A stretch of DNA of 64,000 nucleotides from JTS-RE37 sp963756115 (GTDB taxonomy: Bacteria > Bacteroidota > Bacteroidia > Flavobacteriales > Flavobacteriaceae), in assembly GCA_963756115.1 (NCBI GenBank), contig CAVWMN010000003.1, positions 434,001 through 498,000 on the forward strand, in the 5' to 3' direction. Of this stretch, positions 8,717 through 18,415 are shown piece by piece. A program made the translations under genes and the position numbers. The notes under the pieces were generated by a model. That model did not search any database. It was not told the origin of the DNA and saw nothing but the letters and a program-made list of their open reading frames with translations. Numbering within the stretch: position 1 is the first letter of the stretch; each line of letters starts with the position of its first letter.

Positions 8717-9913
8717 ATGAAAATAGCAATGTTAGGATCGGGTTTTATTGCCCGCTTTTATGCAGAATCCCTGCATGCCCAAAGAAGGAAGGACCAAATT
8801 ACCACCGTTTATTCCCGAAATTTAAAAAACGCCAAACGCTTTGCGGAAGATTATGGACTATCCTTCCATACGGATAAAATGGAAGCGGCCATCGACCACC
8901 CGGAAGTTGATGTGGTGATCATCTCCCTGCCCAACCACCTGCATGAACCGGCGGTAAGGGCCTGTGTGCAGGCCGGAAAACATGTGCTTTGCACAAAACC
9001 GCTTGGAAGGACTGCAAAGGAGGCTGCCAACATGCTAAGGATGGTTGAAGGGGCCGGCCTGTTCGGGGGCTATCTGGAGGACCTTTGTTATACCCCGAAA
9101 TTCCTGAAGTCTATGGAAAGTATCCGGAAGGGTACTGTGGGGCGGGTGCTGTGGGCCAAATCAAGGGAGACCCATCCGGGGCCTCACAGCGATTGGTTTT
9201 GGGATAAGGAACAATCCGGTGGCGGTGCCATCATCGACCTGGGCTGCCATTGTGTGGCGATCAGCCGAAATTTTATCGGCAAAAACAGTAAACCCCTGGA
9301 GGTGATGTGTTGGGCAGATACCCAGGTTCACCCTATCGATGCTGAGGACCATGCGATTGGCCTTGTTAAATATGCCAACGGTGCCATCGGCCAGTTTGAG
9401 GTTAGCTGGGCTTTCCGCGGCGGAATGGATCTCCGCGATGAGGTAATGGGCACGGAAGGCACTATCTGGATCAACAGCTTTTTACGGACCGGTTTTGAAA
9501 TGTTCTCCAGTGGCAAGGGGGAGAATTATGTAGCGGAAAAAGCGGAAGTTAGCCAGGGATGGCTGTTTCCGGTTGGGGATGAGGCCCATGAACTGGGGTA
9601 TCCCAATATGTTTACAGATATGTTCACCGCCATAGAGGAGGGCCGCGATCCGCTTGAAACTTTTTATGATGGTTATGTGGTCAATGCCATTTTGGATGCA
9701 GCGTATAAATCCGCGGAAACCAGGTTATGGGAGCCTGTGATACTGGATGACTGGCGGGGGGATACTGCTGATAGTACAGATAAAGAACGGATCTCCTATG
9801 ATGCGGACCATTACCTCATCAAAAAGGAAACCCTGCCAAACGGGGATACCAAACTGATCCTGAAACACAAGGTAAGCGGCGAGGTAGTGCAACGAACCAC
9901 CCAGATTCCATAG
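8717..9913 (+). CDS. Gfo/Idh/MocA family oxidoreductase
   Basis: 398 residues, cytoplasmic. The Rossmann motif at the N-terminus is MLGSGFIARFYAESL. The sugar-dehydrogenase signature GKHVLCTKPLGRT appears near residue 95, where most family members have EKP. GGGAIIDLGCHCVAI near residue 172 is the substrate-binding motif. The C-terminal 45 residues extend past the usual fold. An NAD(P)-dependent oxidation or reduction of a sugar, inositol or acid sugar is expected; the substrate is unknown. It converges with the PhyH gene (44-bp gap). Confidence 0.85.
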   Translation: MKIAMLGSGFIARFYAESLHAQRRKDQITTVYSRNLKNAKRFAEDYGLSFHTDKMEAAIDHPEVDVVIISLPNHLHEPAVRACVQAGKHVLCTKPLGRTAKEAANMLRMVEGAGLFGGYLEDLCYTPKFLKSMESIRKGTVGRVLWAKSRETHPGPHSDWFWDKEQSGGGAIIDLGCHCVAISRNFIGKNSKPLEVMCWADTQVHPIDAEDHAIGLVKYANGAIGQFEVSWAFRGGMDLRDEVMGTEGTIWINSFLRTGFEMFSSGKGENYVAEKAEVSQGWLFPVGDEAHELGYPNMFTDMFTAIEEGRDPLETFYDGYVVNAILDAAYKSAETRLWEPVILDDWRGDTADSTDKERISYDADHYLIKKETLPNGDTKLILKHKVSGEVVQRTTQIP

Positions 9914-9957
9914 GTGATTGTCTTTTTATAAATCCATAGAACCAATGTGGAGGACGC

Positions 9958-10776
9958 TCAGATCTTTTCCAGGGTCTGATCGGTGTCCCCGGAAACCCAA
10001 TCCGTTTGCACATCTGCTTCAAACCCTGCCGTAGCCTTATTTTTGATGGCATCGGCCCCCACTTTCAACAGAGGGGTATAACTCGCATGTTGCACTTCCT
10101 TATAAGGGTTGTTGCGGGCTGCATTGTAACAGCATATCAGGGACCACCTGGGATTATCGGAACGGTTCTGGTCTGAACGGTGGAGGATATTACAATCGAA
10201 AAAAAGCGCATCCCCCGGATCCATTTCCACATATACCAACGGAAATACCTCTTTTGCCTGGTTCACCCGCTCCATATCAGCCCCCGCCTGTTCCCCGGTA
10301 AGCGAATGGTCTACCCTGCCCATGGCCTGTGAGCCTTTCAATACCTGGAGGCATCCATTTTCGCGGGTTGCCTTATCCACAGCGATCGTGACACTGGTAA
10401 GCAACGGTTGCAGCAGTCCGAAATTATACCAGTAGCCGTAATCCTGGTGCCAGGTCCAGGCACCCCCAACTTTGGCATCTTTAAGGATCATCTTGGAATG
10501 GTAATGGTACACCTCCCCTTCCAGGAGGTCTTCTGCTACCTCCACAAGTCGCTCGCTCCTGGCAAACATGCCATAGATAGTGTCGCCGGGATGGTTCCAG
10601 AGCGATAAGCGTACGGTCCCACCTTCCCCGTCCGCCCTTCCGTAGGAACGCCTGTCCAGTTCGCGGTCTGCCATGGCTGCATTTTTAAGCAGCATGATCT
10701 CTTCCTGGTCAAAAAGGTTTTTAAGCAACAGGTAGCCGTCCTTTTTATATGATCGGATTTGTTTATCGGTTAACAT
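9958..10776 (-). CDS. Phytanoyl-CoA dioxygenase (PhyH) family protein
   Basis: 272 residues. The iron(II)/2-oxoglutarate facial triad is visible as TWHQDYGYWYN (H-x-D) near residue 110 and LFFDCNILHRSDQNRS with the distal His, followed by the oxoglutarate-binding Arg region RWSLICCYNAARNNP. Family members hydroxylate small molecules; many bacterial ones are not linked to phytanate. It is convergent with the Gfo/Idh gene and divergent from the Tat-exported one, suggesting a shared small-molecule pathway, though that is inference from position only. Confidence 0.87.
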   Translation of the reverse strand: MLTDKQIRSYKKDGYLLLKNLFDQEEIMLLKNAAMADRELDRRSYGRADGEGGTVRLSLWNHPGDTIYGMFARSERLVEVAEDLLEGEVYHYHSKMILKDAKVGGAWTWHQDYGYWYNFGLLQPLLTSVTIAVDKATRENGCLQVLKGSQAMGRVDHSLTGEQAGADMERVNQAKEVFPLVYVEMDPGDALFFDCNILHRSDQNRSDNPRWSLICCYNAARNNPYKEVQHASYTPLLKVGADAIKNKATAGFEADVQTDWVSGDTDQTLEKI

Positions 10777-11021
10777 ACAGCAACAATTTAAGGGGAAAAC
10801 AAGAAACTACACGACATGAAATTACAACAGTCCGGGTTCCTGCACAAATGTATGATACTAAAAGTGCGGGGCGGCTGCAAAATCAATACCGGAGAACGTT
10901 ATTTTCAGCTTCCGGGAACTGCAGATTATGCATTTTATCTTACCTTCATGCAGGATATATGATTCACTGTTTTTTTGCTTCTGAATTAGTATTATCCCTG
11001 CTATTTAAACATACTTCGATT

Positions 11022-12515
11022 ATGAATCTGTACAATAATTCACGGAGGAAATTCCTGAAGAACACCGGGATTGCTGCAGCCGGTATTACTATAGTACCCA
11101 GTAATGTGATCGCAGGACTCGGCCACCGTGCACCCAGTGATACGCTGAACATCGTTGGGATCGGGGTTGGTGGGAAGGGCTTTAACAACCTCAATGCAAT
11201 GGCATCTGAAAATATCATTGGCCTCTGCGATATCGACTGGAATTATAGTGAACACTGTTTTAAAGCCTTCCCGAAAGCCAAAAAATATTATGACTGGCGT
11301 ACGATGTTCGACGAGTTGGGCAACACCATGGATGCTGTAATGGTGGCTACGGCCGACCATACCCATGCCGCTATTGCGGCCACTGCCCTTACAATGGACA
11401 AGCATGTTTACTGTCAAAAACCCCTGACCCATTCTATCTATGAATCCCGGTTGCTGACAAAACTGGCAGAAAAGCACCCCGTAGCAACCCAGATGGGCAA
11501 CCAGGGCAATTCCGGCGACGGGGTTCGCCAGCTATGTGAATGGGTATGGAATGGGGAAATTGGGGAAGTATTGGAAGCACATGCATATACAGACCGGCCC
11601 ATTTGGCCGCAGGGACTGGAACGTCCGACGGAAGCCATGAAAATCCCTGAAAATTTTGATTGGGACCTCTTTATCGGTCCTGCACCCAAACGGCCCTACC
11701 ATGAGATATATACCCCCTGGAACTGGCGGGGTTGGTGGGATTTTGGCACCGGTGCATTCGGGGATATGGCCTGCCATGTACTGGACCCTGTATACAGGGC
11801 ATTGGCATTGGGCTCCCCGGCAACTATCTCCGGCAGTTCCACAACGGCCAATACTGAAAGTGCTCCTAATGCCGAAAAAGTACGGTTCAGCTTCCCCGCG
11901 CGGGAAGATATGGAGAAGGTTAAGATGCCTGCCGCAGAAGTTCATTGGTATGACGGGGGATTTTTGCCGGACCGGCCGGCCGGTTTACCGGATGGGGTAC
12001 CCCTGATCCGGGATGGCCTGGGCGGATGCATATTGGTAGGCACCCGGGATACGCTGATCAGCGATTGTGGCGGGTTCAACCCGCGGTTACTATCCGGGAG
12101 GATCCCTAACGTAACACCCTACCTGCGACGGGTTCCGGGATCAGTCGATTACAGCGACGGGCCACATGAGCAGGACTGGATCCGGGCCTGCAAGGAATCA
12201 CCGGAAAACAGGACCCCGGGCTCCGCCCACTTCGGGTACGCAGGACCCTTTAATGAAATGGTTTTGCTGGGCGTCCTGGCTATAAGGTTAAAGGGATTGA
12301 ACAAGGTCTTACAGTGGGATGCCCCAAATATGGAATTTACCAATATCGGGCAGGGTGATACCATGGAAGTGGTGGAAAGTTTCGGTTTCCGGATGGTGAA
12401 TGGCCACCCTACCTGGAACGTGGACCACGTTGAACTCCATGCGCTGGAGTCTGCCAGGGAATATTTGAGGCACACCTACCAGAACGGCTGGAACCTCCCG
12501 GATATGCCTGCATAA
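11022..12515 (+). CDS. Tat-exported Gfo/Idh/MocA oxidoreductase
   Basis: The start at 11022 gives 497 residues and a proper Tat signal, NNSRRKFLKNTGIAAAG; the frame stays open upstream to 10749 but that part lacks protein character. NAD-binding motif IVGIGVGGKG near residue 41, VYCQKPLTHSIYESR near residue 130, and the substrate region WDFGTGAFGDMACHVLDP match periplasmic Gfo/Idh/MocA proteins that keep NAD(P) tightly bound. The C-terminus has the usual secreted-branch motif. It ends 12 bp from the convergent GH2 gene. The role is sugar oxidation or glycoside modification outside the cytoplasm; the substrate is unknown. Confidence 0.88.
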   Translation: MNLYNNSRRKFLKNTGIAAAGITIVPSNVIAGLGHRAPSDTLNIVGIGVGGKGFNNLNAMASENIIGLCDIDWNYSEHCFKAFPKAKKYYDWRTMFDELGNTMDAVMVATADHTHAAIAATALTMDKHVYCQKPLTHSIYESRLLTKLAEKHPVATQMGNQGNSGDGVRQLCEWVWNGEIGEVLEAHAYTDRPIWPQGLERPTEAMKIPENFDWDLFIGPAPKRPYHEIYTPWNWRGWWDFGTGAFGDMACHVLDPVYRALALGSPATISGSSTTANTESAPNAEKVRFSFPAREDMEKVKMPAAEVHWYDGGFLPDRPAGLPDGVPLIRDGLGGCILVGTRDTLISDCGGFNPRLLSGRIPNVTPYLRRVPGSVDYSDGPHEQDWIRACKESPENRTPGSAHFGYAGPFNEMVLLGVLAIRLKGLNKVLQWDAPNMEFTNIGQGDTMEVVESFGFRMVNGHPTWNVDHVELHALESAREYLRHTYQNGWNLPDMPA

Positions 12516-12527
12516 CGGGGAATACAT

Positions 12528-14336
12528 TTATTCATTGAGGACTGCGATAACCTCCCGGTTGATCTTCCGTACCTCGGGAACGCTCAATTTATCCATCTTC
12601 CGGTCATAGGTCATCAGGCCGTTTACCTCTCCTTCCACATCGGTTGTCTGGGTATATACTGCAGCCGAAAAGCCTGCCTTTACAAGCTTTTTGAGCATTT
12701 CGGCATATTTGATATATTCGGCTGTTACTTCCTTACTGTTCTTTAATTTAATATATCCCCAGTTATCGCCGGTTCTCCATAAATGTCCTTCCATCGGAAG
12801 TCCTATCCCCCCGTATTCCCCGAGGACTGTTACCCTGTTGGCATCATAAAGGTAGAGTTCGGGCTGCGGGTAATTATGCAGGTCCAGGATATCCCCCGTT
12901 TCAAAATGGTTTCCGCCGCTGGCTGAATTTACCAGCCTGCCAGGGTCTTCATTTTTAGTCCATTCCGTGATCTCCTGGGTTTTGAACTGCCCCCAGGCCT
13001 CATTAAAGGGAACCCAGACCACAATGCTGGGATAATTGTATAGAAAGTCCATTATTTCCTTCCATTCCTTCCGGTATATCCTTTCTGATTCCCCGCTGCG
13101 TTTTAATTCGTTCCCTTCAAAATAATCCCTGTTCTGCCATCCCCTCGTATAGTCACCACTGGGCATATCCTGCCAGACCAGCACCCCCAGGCGGTCACAA
13201 TGGGTATACCATCGGGCCGGCTCCACTTTAACATGCTTCCGGATCATATTAAACCCAAATTCCTTCGTCTTTTCAATATCGTACTTCAGGGCTTCATCGG
13301 TGGGCGCGGTATACAGGCCATCAGGCCACCACCCCTGGTCCAGCGGCCCGTATTGGAAATAATCCCGGTTGTTGAGCTGCATCCGCATGACCCCCATGTC
13401 ATCCCGCTGCATGCTGATCTTACGCATGGCAAAATAGCTACTTACCTCATCGGTCACCTCACCCTTCCGGAACAGCTTAACGTTCAGGTCATATAAATGG
13501 GGCGATTCCGGGGACCATAACCGGGGATAATCAAGCGTTAGTTCCAGTGGCTCATTTGCCGATGCCCTTGCGACTGCGACACTATTGCCATCCTCCAGCA
13601 CTTCTGCCTCGATAAGGTCTCCATAGGCAGCAGCCGTGATAAGGGCTTCAATCCGGATGCTGTGATGGTCAATATCAGGGGTCAGGCGTAACTGCCTGAT
13701 GTGATTTTCCGGTACCGGTTCGAGCCACACGGTTTGCCAGATGCCGGTGACCGGGGTATACCAGATACCTTCGGGATCCTTCACTTGTTTTCCCCGGGGT
13801 TGCGGACCTCCATCTGTGGGATCCCACACCCTCACAGTTAAATCCTGGGACCCTTCCTTCAAAAAGGGTGTAATATCAAAGTAAAACGGGCTGTATCCTC
13901 CCGTATGGGAACCCACCTTAATATCATTGAGCCAGATATCGGCCTTCCAGTCAACAGCTCCAAAGTTTAAAAGGATTTGTTCCCCGCTCCATTCGGCGGG
14001 GACCTCAAAATCAGAATGGTACCAAAGTTCGTTTGATTCCCCCACAGATTTCATTACTCCGGATAGGCTTGATTCCACAGCGAAAGGCACCAGGATACTG
14101 CCGTCGAAACGGGTAGGCTTACTGCTTCCGAAGGGTAGGATTGCATAATCCCACAGCCCGTTAAGGTTCTTCCACTGTTCGCGTTCCAGGATAGGCCTGG
14201 GGTACTCGGGCAATACGTTCGTCGGGGTTAAACCCTCAGACCATGCGGTTTTAATCTTATCACCCGCCGGCTGCCATTGGGCCATCAGCGGCAGGCAGCA
14301 ATAAAGAAGCAGCAGGGTACAGAAAATTTTTTTCAT
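12528..14336 (-). CDS. Secreted GH2-family glycoside hydrolase
   Basis: The start at 14336 gives 602 residues and the signal peptide MKKIFCTLLLLYCCLPLMAQ; the 20 codons upstream look untranslated. Order: GH2 sugar-binding jelly roll (ILEREQWKNLNGLWDYAI), immunoglobulin-like domain, then TIM barrel. The acid/base is E446 in VPFNEAWGQF and the nucleophile is E507 in VLGEYGGIG. It is shorter than E. coli LacZ, as many Bacteroidota GH2 enzymes are. A beta-galactosidase, glucuronidase or mannosidase activity is possible. It sits beside a Tat-exported oxidoreductase, away from the alginate genes. Confidence 0.88.
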   Translation of the reverse strand: MKKIFCTLLLLYCCLPLMAQWQPAGDKIKTAWSEGLTPTNVLPEYPRPILEREQWKNLNGLWDYAILPFGSSKPTRFDGSILVPFAVESSLSGVMKSVGESNELWYHSDFEVPAEWSGEQILLNFGAVDWKADIWLNDIKVGSHTGGYSPFYFDITPFLKEGSQDLTVRVWDPTDGGPQPRGKQVKDPEGIWYTPVTGIWQTVWLEPVPENHIRQLRLTPDIDHHSIRIEALITAAAYGDLIEAEVLEDGNSVAVARASANEPLELTLDYPRLWSPESPHLYDLNVKLFRKGEVTDEVSSYFAMRKISMQRDDMGVMRMQLNNRDYFQYGPLDQGWWPDGLYTAPTDEALKYDIEKTKEFGFNMIRKHVKVEPARWYTHCDRLGVLVWQDMPSGDYTRGWQNRDYFEGNELKRSGESERIYRKEWKEIMDFLYNYPSIVVWVPFNEAWGQFKTQEITEWTKNEDPGRLVNSASGGNHFETGDILDLHNYPQPELYLYDANRVTVLGEYGGIGLPMEGHLWRTGDNWGYIKLKNSKEVTAEYIKYAEMLKKLVKAGFSAAVYTQTTDVEGEVNGLMTYDRKMDKLSVPEVRKINREVIAVLNE

Positions 14337-14474
14337 ATGTTGGGTTTTCGTATGGATAAACAGGTTGGAACTAATTGTATTTTCAATAAGAAGCACCCTG
14401 CCATTTGATTTTTAAAGATATAAAGTGGGGAGGAATCCACGAAATTATTACAGGAAAGGTGGCGGCCATTCGGA

Positions 14475-14508
14475 AAAACAAAAAACCCGGTGGAACTACA
14501 CCAGGTTT
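14475..14508 (-). terminator. Rho-independent terminator of the small membrane-protein gene
   Basis: Read on the minus strand, AAACCTGGTG pairs with CACCGGGTTT (ten pairs, one wobble) and is followed by TTTTG and TTTTTCC. It lies 31 bp after the stop at 14539. Confidence 0.75.
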
Positions 14509-14538
14509 ATTATGAGCGGCGTAGAGAACACTATACCA

Positions 14539-14643
14539 CTAAAAGAGGGAGCCGGTATAATGATTGCAGACCCAGCCTATGCATGCAATTCCCATGCAGA
14601 TCATAAACCTGGCTATTTCCATAAAATCAACTTTAGTCTTCAT
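14539..14643 (-). CDS. 34-residue single-pass membrane peptide
   Basis: ATG at 14643, stop at 14539. The product starts MKTKVDFMEIARF and continues with a hydrophobic stretch MICMGIACIGWVC, then a short polar tail ending in GSLF. It resembles a small single-pass inner-membrane protein with a positively charged cytoplasmic N-terminus. A strong terminator follows, supporting an independent unit. I know of no family. A similar arrangement of tiny membrane proteins is seen at 17895 and 18415. Confidence 0.5.
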   Translation of the reverse strand: MKTKVDFMEIARFMICMGIACIGWVCNHYTGSLF

Positions 14644-14946
14644 AATCGGGGGGTTTAAAGTTTGATTAAATTAAAGTAACCCAGGATTGCATGGCACGTG
14701 CAAAAAATAGTCAAACGTCAAAATTTATTCGATGGCGGATCAGAACGGGGCATTTCATCCCGAATTGTGGAAGTTTACAGGGAATTGCAATTCCCGGATT
14801 AGCCCGACTAAAATACAGGAATACGGGTTTAAGGGTAGAATCGGCCTGGAATTCCTTAGCCATAGCCATTTTTACATATGCTGAACACGGGATTTGTGAT
14901 TAAAAGCTGGGAGTCCTGATTCCTGCGGCAAATATTGGTCTTACAT
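14644..14946. other. Intergenic region, no gene seen
   Basis: About 300 bases between the chemotaxis-like gene end and the start of the small membrane peptide gene. It contains the latter's presumed promoter. No other supported feature. Confidence 0.45.
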
Positions 14947-17538
14947 TCAGAAAGGATGTTGGGAGGCGTTTTTAGCCTTCGGCTCTTTTTCGGGGGTGAA
15001 ATCCTCAATAGACAATAGGATGGAATCACTGAACTCCTTTACACCTTTGATTTCCCGTGCGTTGAACAGAAAGGAATGTTCTTTCCCCATGGTAGATTTT
15101 ATCCGGATTTCTTTATCCCGGATACGTTTTTTCAGAGCAAGTACTTCCTGCAGACGGGAGCGAAGCTCTGAAATGCCCCACATTTTATTATGGACTTCGA
15201 AAAAGGGTTTGCCTACCGTTTCCTTTTTGGTCACTCCGAAACGGGTAAAGTAGGACGCATTGGCTGCCTTAATGCTGAAATCTTTTTCCAGGATCACAAA
15301 AGGTTCCCTTAAATGTTCAAGGACGATGTCCAGATATTCCTGGCCCCTTGCCTGATTATCCCCGCTTTCCTGAAGTTCCATGTTAACAAGTGTAAGTTCC
15401 CTAACGGTGGTTTGCAGTTCCTGCCTGGAGGATTCCAGTTCTTCATTCAGGCTTCTCATTTCCTCATTGCTGCTCAGCATCTCTTCCTGAGCACTCTGTA
15501 ATTCTTCCGTATAGGCCTCCTGTTCCTCCAGGATTTCGTGCATATCTTCCCTGGCGCGCTCCAGTTCCCTTTCCAGGGCCGCTATCCGCCACTGGGTATT
15601 GTTCTTTACGGGTGGTGTTACCAGTTTTCTCATCTTTTTCCAAAACATTTTCAACCAGGTACCTTCCTGCAATTTTTTCCGGAACAGGATGAGATAATAG
15701 GCTTCAGTGGTGTCCGTAAGGGGCACGACCTCTATGGTAGCCCAGTATCGCTCCCCGCCGTGAAGGATGGGAATGCCATCTGTAATGACAATTTCCTTGT
15801 TATTTCTTGCCTTGTCCAGCGCAGCGCGAAGATCAAATTCCAGTTCCTTATTTGCCATTTTCAGGAGCGCATGGGTCGGTTTGCCGTGGGAGGGCAACAA
15901 AAATGGAGTTATACTGTTGTTGAAGTGCACAACTTTCAGGTGATCATCCACAATAACACTGGCAGGTATGTATCTCGAGACCAGGATGGCATCCGCACTT
16001 TTCCTGAAATCCGTTTGCGAGGGACCATACGGTAAAGGTGTACTTCCCCATACCCTGTTTACTTTCAGATGGCTGGAAGCAACCTTGAGGAAATCCCCTG
16101 ATTTTGTTGTATGTTTATAGATTTTCCCATTATCAGAAACGGGTGTATAGGAATCGGATGGTACCACGGCAGTTTCAGATTTGCCTAGCTGCAAAAATCC
16201 GTTCTCCTTTAAGGCATAGTGAAATGTCTCAAGTGCCACCCGTTGCATTTCAGGATGCAAACAGGAGATGATATCCCTGCAGCTAACCAGGTCCACTTTT
16301 CCGAATGGTGGGTCCTTCATGAAATTATGAACCGTGAATACGATCGTATCACGAATGGGCTTGACTACCCGGTAATTCCCGCCGGAATGGGTAAAATAGT
16401 CCTCCCGCTGCCAATCAGGGAGCGGTTCTATTTCCTGCGCACTGAAAATACCTGCACGTGCTTTTTTTATAGCATCACTGGAAATGTCTGAAGCAAAAAT
16501 CTTTATAGCAGTGCGATGCAGGTTATATCCTGCTGTAAGACCGCCCAGCGAATCAAATAGTCCAAATGCAAGCGCATAGGCATCTTCCCCCGTACTACAG
16601 GCCGGAACCCATACCCGGATAGGATCGTCCGGTGCCCGGTCTTTCACAAGAAAGGGGAAAACGTTTTTGCTTAGTTCATCGAATACCTCCGGTTCCCGGA
16701 AAAGGGGTGTTACTTTTCTGAGGAGGTCACTGAACAATGCATCCTGCTCTACCCTGCTTTCCCCGAGAAGTACCAGGTAGTCCTCCTGCCGGGGACACTG
16801 GTTGATCACCATCCTGCGGATGATACGCTTCATGAGAACAGATTGCTTGTAGCAACTGAAATCCACCCCGCTGTACAGCATTATTTCGGACACAATTTTT
16901 TTCAGGTAGCCTTCCCCAGTTGATTGTTGACCTTCCCCGACCAAGTTTTCCATTTCATAGAGGGCACGTATAGTGTTCAGCCTGGTGGGGATTTCCTCTA
17001 CGGGCAGGACCAAATCAACTACCCCTGACAGGATGGCGCTTTTAGGCATCCCATCCCATGCGCCAGGCCCGGGATCCTCGGCAAAGGTAATGCCGCCATG
17101 ATCCCGTATATTCTTTAATCCTACACAACCCTCATGAGGAGTGCCCGAAAGCACCACGCCCATAGCATATATTCCGTGCTCCCGGGCCAGGGAACTAAAA
17201 AAGGTATCGATGGGCGGGGCAAATGCGCCTTTTTTGCACGGGGTAAGTTTCAGTGAATGACCTGATACTTCCGGTATCGTGTTCTCAGGGATGACGTAGA
17301 CATGGTCCGGCTCGATCCTGCAACTGGCATCAATTTCAAGCACGGGTATGCTGGGGGACGGGGAGTGTATTCTCTGAAGTATACTTTCGTGCGTGGGGGA
17401 AAGGCGTTGTACAAGTAAATAAGCTATACCCGAATTCGCCGGAATGGCCTTCAGAAATTTTTGAAAGGATTCAATTCCCCCTGCCGATGCGCCTACACCG
17501 ACCAGAGGGAAATTTTCCTGAGTATCGTATGCTGACAT
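14947..17538 (-). CDS. CheB-CheR-PAS fusion protein with degenerate esterase domain
   Basis: 863 residues, no membrane segment. Residues 1-190 form a CheB methylesterase domain that keeps nucleophile S18 (GVGASAGG) but has R45 in place of the usual His (VQRLSPTHES, commonly VQHLSP) and E136 in place of Asp (SGTPHEGC). Residues 205-480 form a CheR methyltransferase with the SAM site VPACSTGEDAYALAF and CRDIISCLHPEMQ. Next come a PAS-like region, a long coiled coil (about 640-720, EEMLSSNEEMRSLNEELE) and a C-terminal PAS. No histidine kinase or receiver domain is attached and no chemoreceptor is nearby. It probably senses and signals through the methyltransferase part. Confidence 0.88.
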   Translation of the reverse strand: MSAYDTQENFPLVGVGASAGGIESFQKFLKAIPANSGIAYLLVQRLSPTHESILQRIHSPSPSIPVLEIDASCRIEPDHVYVIPENTIPEVSGHSLKLTPCKKGAFAPPIDTFFSSLAREHGIYAMGVVLSGTPHEGCVGLKNIRDHGGITFAEDPGPGAWDGMPKSAILSGVVDLVLPVEEIPTRLNTIRALYEMENLVGEGQQSTGEGYLKKIVSEIMLYSGVDFSCYKQSVLMKRIIRRMVINQCPRQEDYLVLLGESRVEQDALFSDLLRKVTPLFREPEVFDELSKNVFPFLVKDRAPDDPIRVWVPACSTGEDAYALAFGLFDSLGGLTAGYNLHRTAIKIFASDISSDAIKKARAGIFSAQEIEPLPDWQREDYFTHSGGNYRVVKPIRDTIVFTVHNFMKDPPFGKVDLVSCRDIISCLHPEMQRVALETFHYALKENGFLQLGKSETAVVPSDSYTPVSDNGKIYKHTTKSGDFLKVASSHLKVNRVWGSTPLPYGPSQTDFRKSADAILVSRYIPASVIVDDHLKVVHFNNSITPFLLPSHGKPTHALLKMANKELEFDLRAALDKARNNKEIVITDGIPILHGGERYWATIEVVPLTDTTEAYYLILFRKKLQEGTWLKMFWKKMRKLVTPPVKNNTQWRIAALERELERAREDMHEILEEQEAYTEELQSAQEEMLSSNEEMRSLNEELESSRQELQTTVRELTLVNMELQESGDNQARGQEYLDIVLEHLREPFVILEKDFSIKAANASYFTRFGVTKKETVGKPFFEVHNKMWGISELRSRLQEVLALKKRIRDKEIRIKSTMGKEHSFLFNAREIKGVKEFSDSILLSIEDFTPEKEPKAKNASQHPF

Positions 17539-17894
17539 TAGAGTTATTGTTTGCCTTGGGAAACCTACCTAAAGATACGGGATAAAATCCGGTATTAATA
17601 GGTATTCGGCAACTTTTTGATTCAGGAGGGAAGATCCGGAAAGTAAGATTTCATTTTGATTTGTGTCTGATTTTCAGGGAAATACGGGGTCTGTAAAAGG
17701 AAAACCGGGGTGGGGGCCTCATTGCATGCATTGCCTCATACTTGTTTTCAACGTACCGAACATACCGTTCATGGTATTTCATTCCTGCAGTGGTGCATTT
17801 TATCTCCTTTCCCTACCAATGGACAAAAAAATAAGGACAAACCAAGCAGATATCGCAATTTTGTCCTGTAACCCAAATTACTAAACCTACGACT
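17539..17894. other. Intergenic region with presumed divergent promoters
   Basis: About 355 bases between the CheB-CheR gene and the tiny membrane-protein gene at 17895. No coding region is accepted. A 73-codon frame at 17663-17884 lacks protein character. Confidence 0.45.
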
Positions 17895-17996
17895 ATGAAA
17901 CGGAAATTTTCTTTCAGGAATCTCGTACTGCTGCTAGGTGGTCTGTTTATTACCTATATGATCTTTCGAATCATTACTACTATGGTGCTACACTGA
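17895..17996 (+). CDS. 33-residue single-pass membrane peptide
   Basis: ATG at 17895, stop at 17996. The product begins MKRKFSFRNLVLLLGG and continues as one hydrophobic helix (LFITYMIFRIITTMVLH). Four basic residues at the N-terminus predict N-in topology. The function is unknown. It is the plus-strand partner of a small membrane-protein gene at 18248-18415, and both converge on one stem-loop. Confidence 0.5.
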   Translation: MKRKFSFRNLVLLLGGLFITYMIFRIITTMVLH

Positions 17997-18180
17997 CGCA
18001 TTGCACCTTCATCAATACCAGCAGGTTGATTCCCTGCCGGAACGCACCCCGATACGATATTGGAGAACAGCACAATCGCAGGGAGTCCTGTTCACACAGT
18101 ACAGGTTACCTTTCTTCGGAATTTATCCCTATTCTGGGTCCGCTGTGGCTGAAACCGGCCTGTTGCATCGCCAGGGGATA

Positions 18181-18220
18181 AAAAAATGCCTGGAAGGAAT
18201 GGATTCCCCAGGCATTTTTA
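18181..18220. terminator. Bidirectional terminator between two small membrane-protein genes
   Basis: AAAAATGCCTGG pairs with CCAGGCATTTTT across a 14-base loop, with A-run on the left and T-run on the right, so it can act on both strands. The minus-strand gene ends 28 bp away. Confidence 0.75.
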
Positions 18221-18247
18221 TGTACCGATATACGGTTTACTGCTTGT

Positions 18248-18415
18248 CTAAATAGGATTTCCCTGCGCAAGGCTTAGTAAAAAGACAAAGAGGGTAAGGC
18301 CCAGCAGGGCAAAGCAGACCCAGGAATAGACCATTAAAACTTTTTTAAGGAATGAATTTCCTTTTAACCGGAAACCATTCCAGTAGATTTCCTTGATAAG
18401 GGATACTGTTTTCAT
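18248..18415 (-). CDS. 55-residue small membrane protein
   Basis: The start at 18415 gives MKTVSLIKEIYWNGFRLKG, a charged amphipathic N-terminus, then a hydrophobic helix VLMVYSWVCFALLGLTLFVF and the tail LAQGNPI. An in-frame upstream ATG at 18514 would add 33 residues without membrane-protein character, so the shorter form is preferred. One transmembrane helix is likely. Function unknown. Confidence 0.6.
   Translation of the reverse strand: MKTVSLIKEIYWNGFRLKGNSFLKKVLMVYSWVCFALLGLTLFVFLLSLAQGNPI

Noticed and set aside
8463..8720. 85-codon plus-strand frame overlapping the Gfo/Idh start
   Set aside because: Low-complexity mixture with no domain, overlaps the start of a clear gene by four bases, and lacks a supporting terminator.
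10749..11021. Long 5' extension of the Tat-exported oxidoreductase
   Set aside because: The twin-arginine signal begins at 11022; the upstream part has no protein character and overlaps the divergent PhyH gene start.
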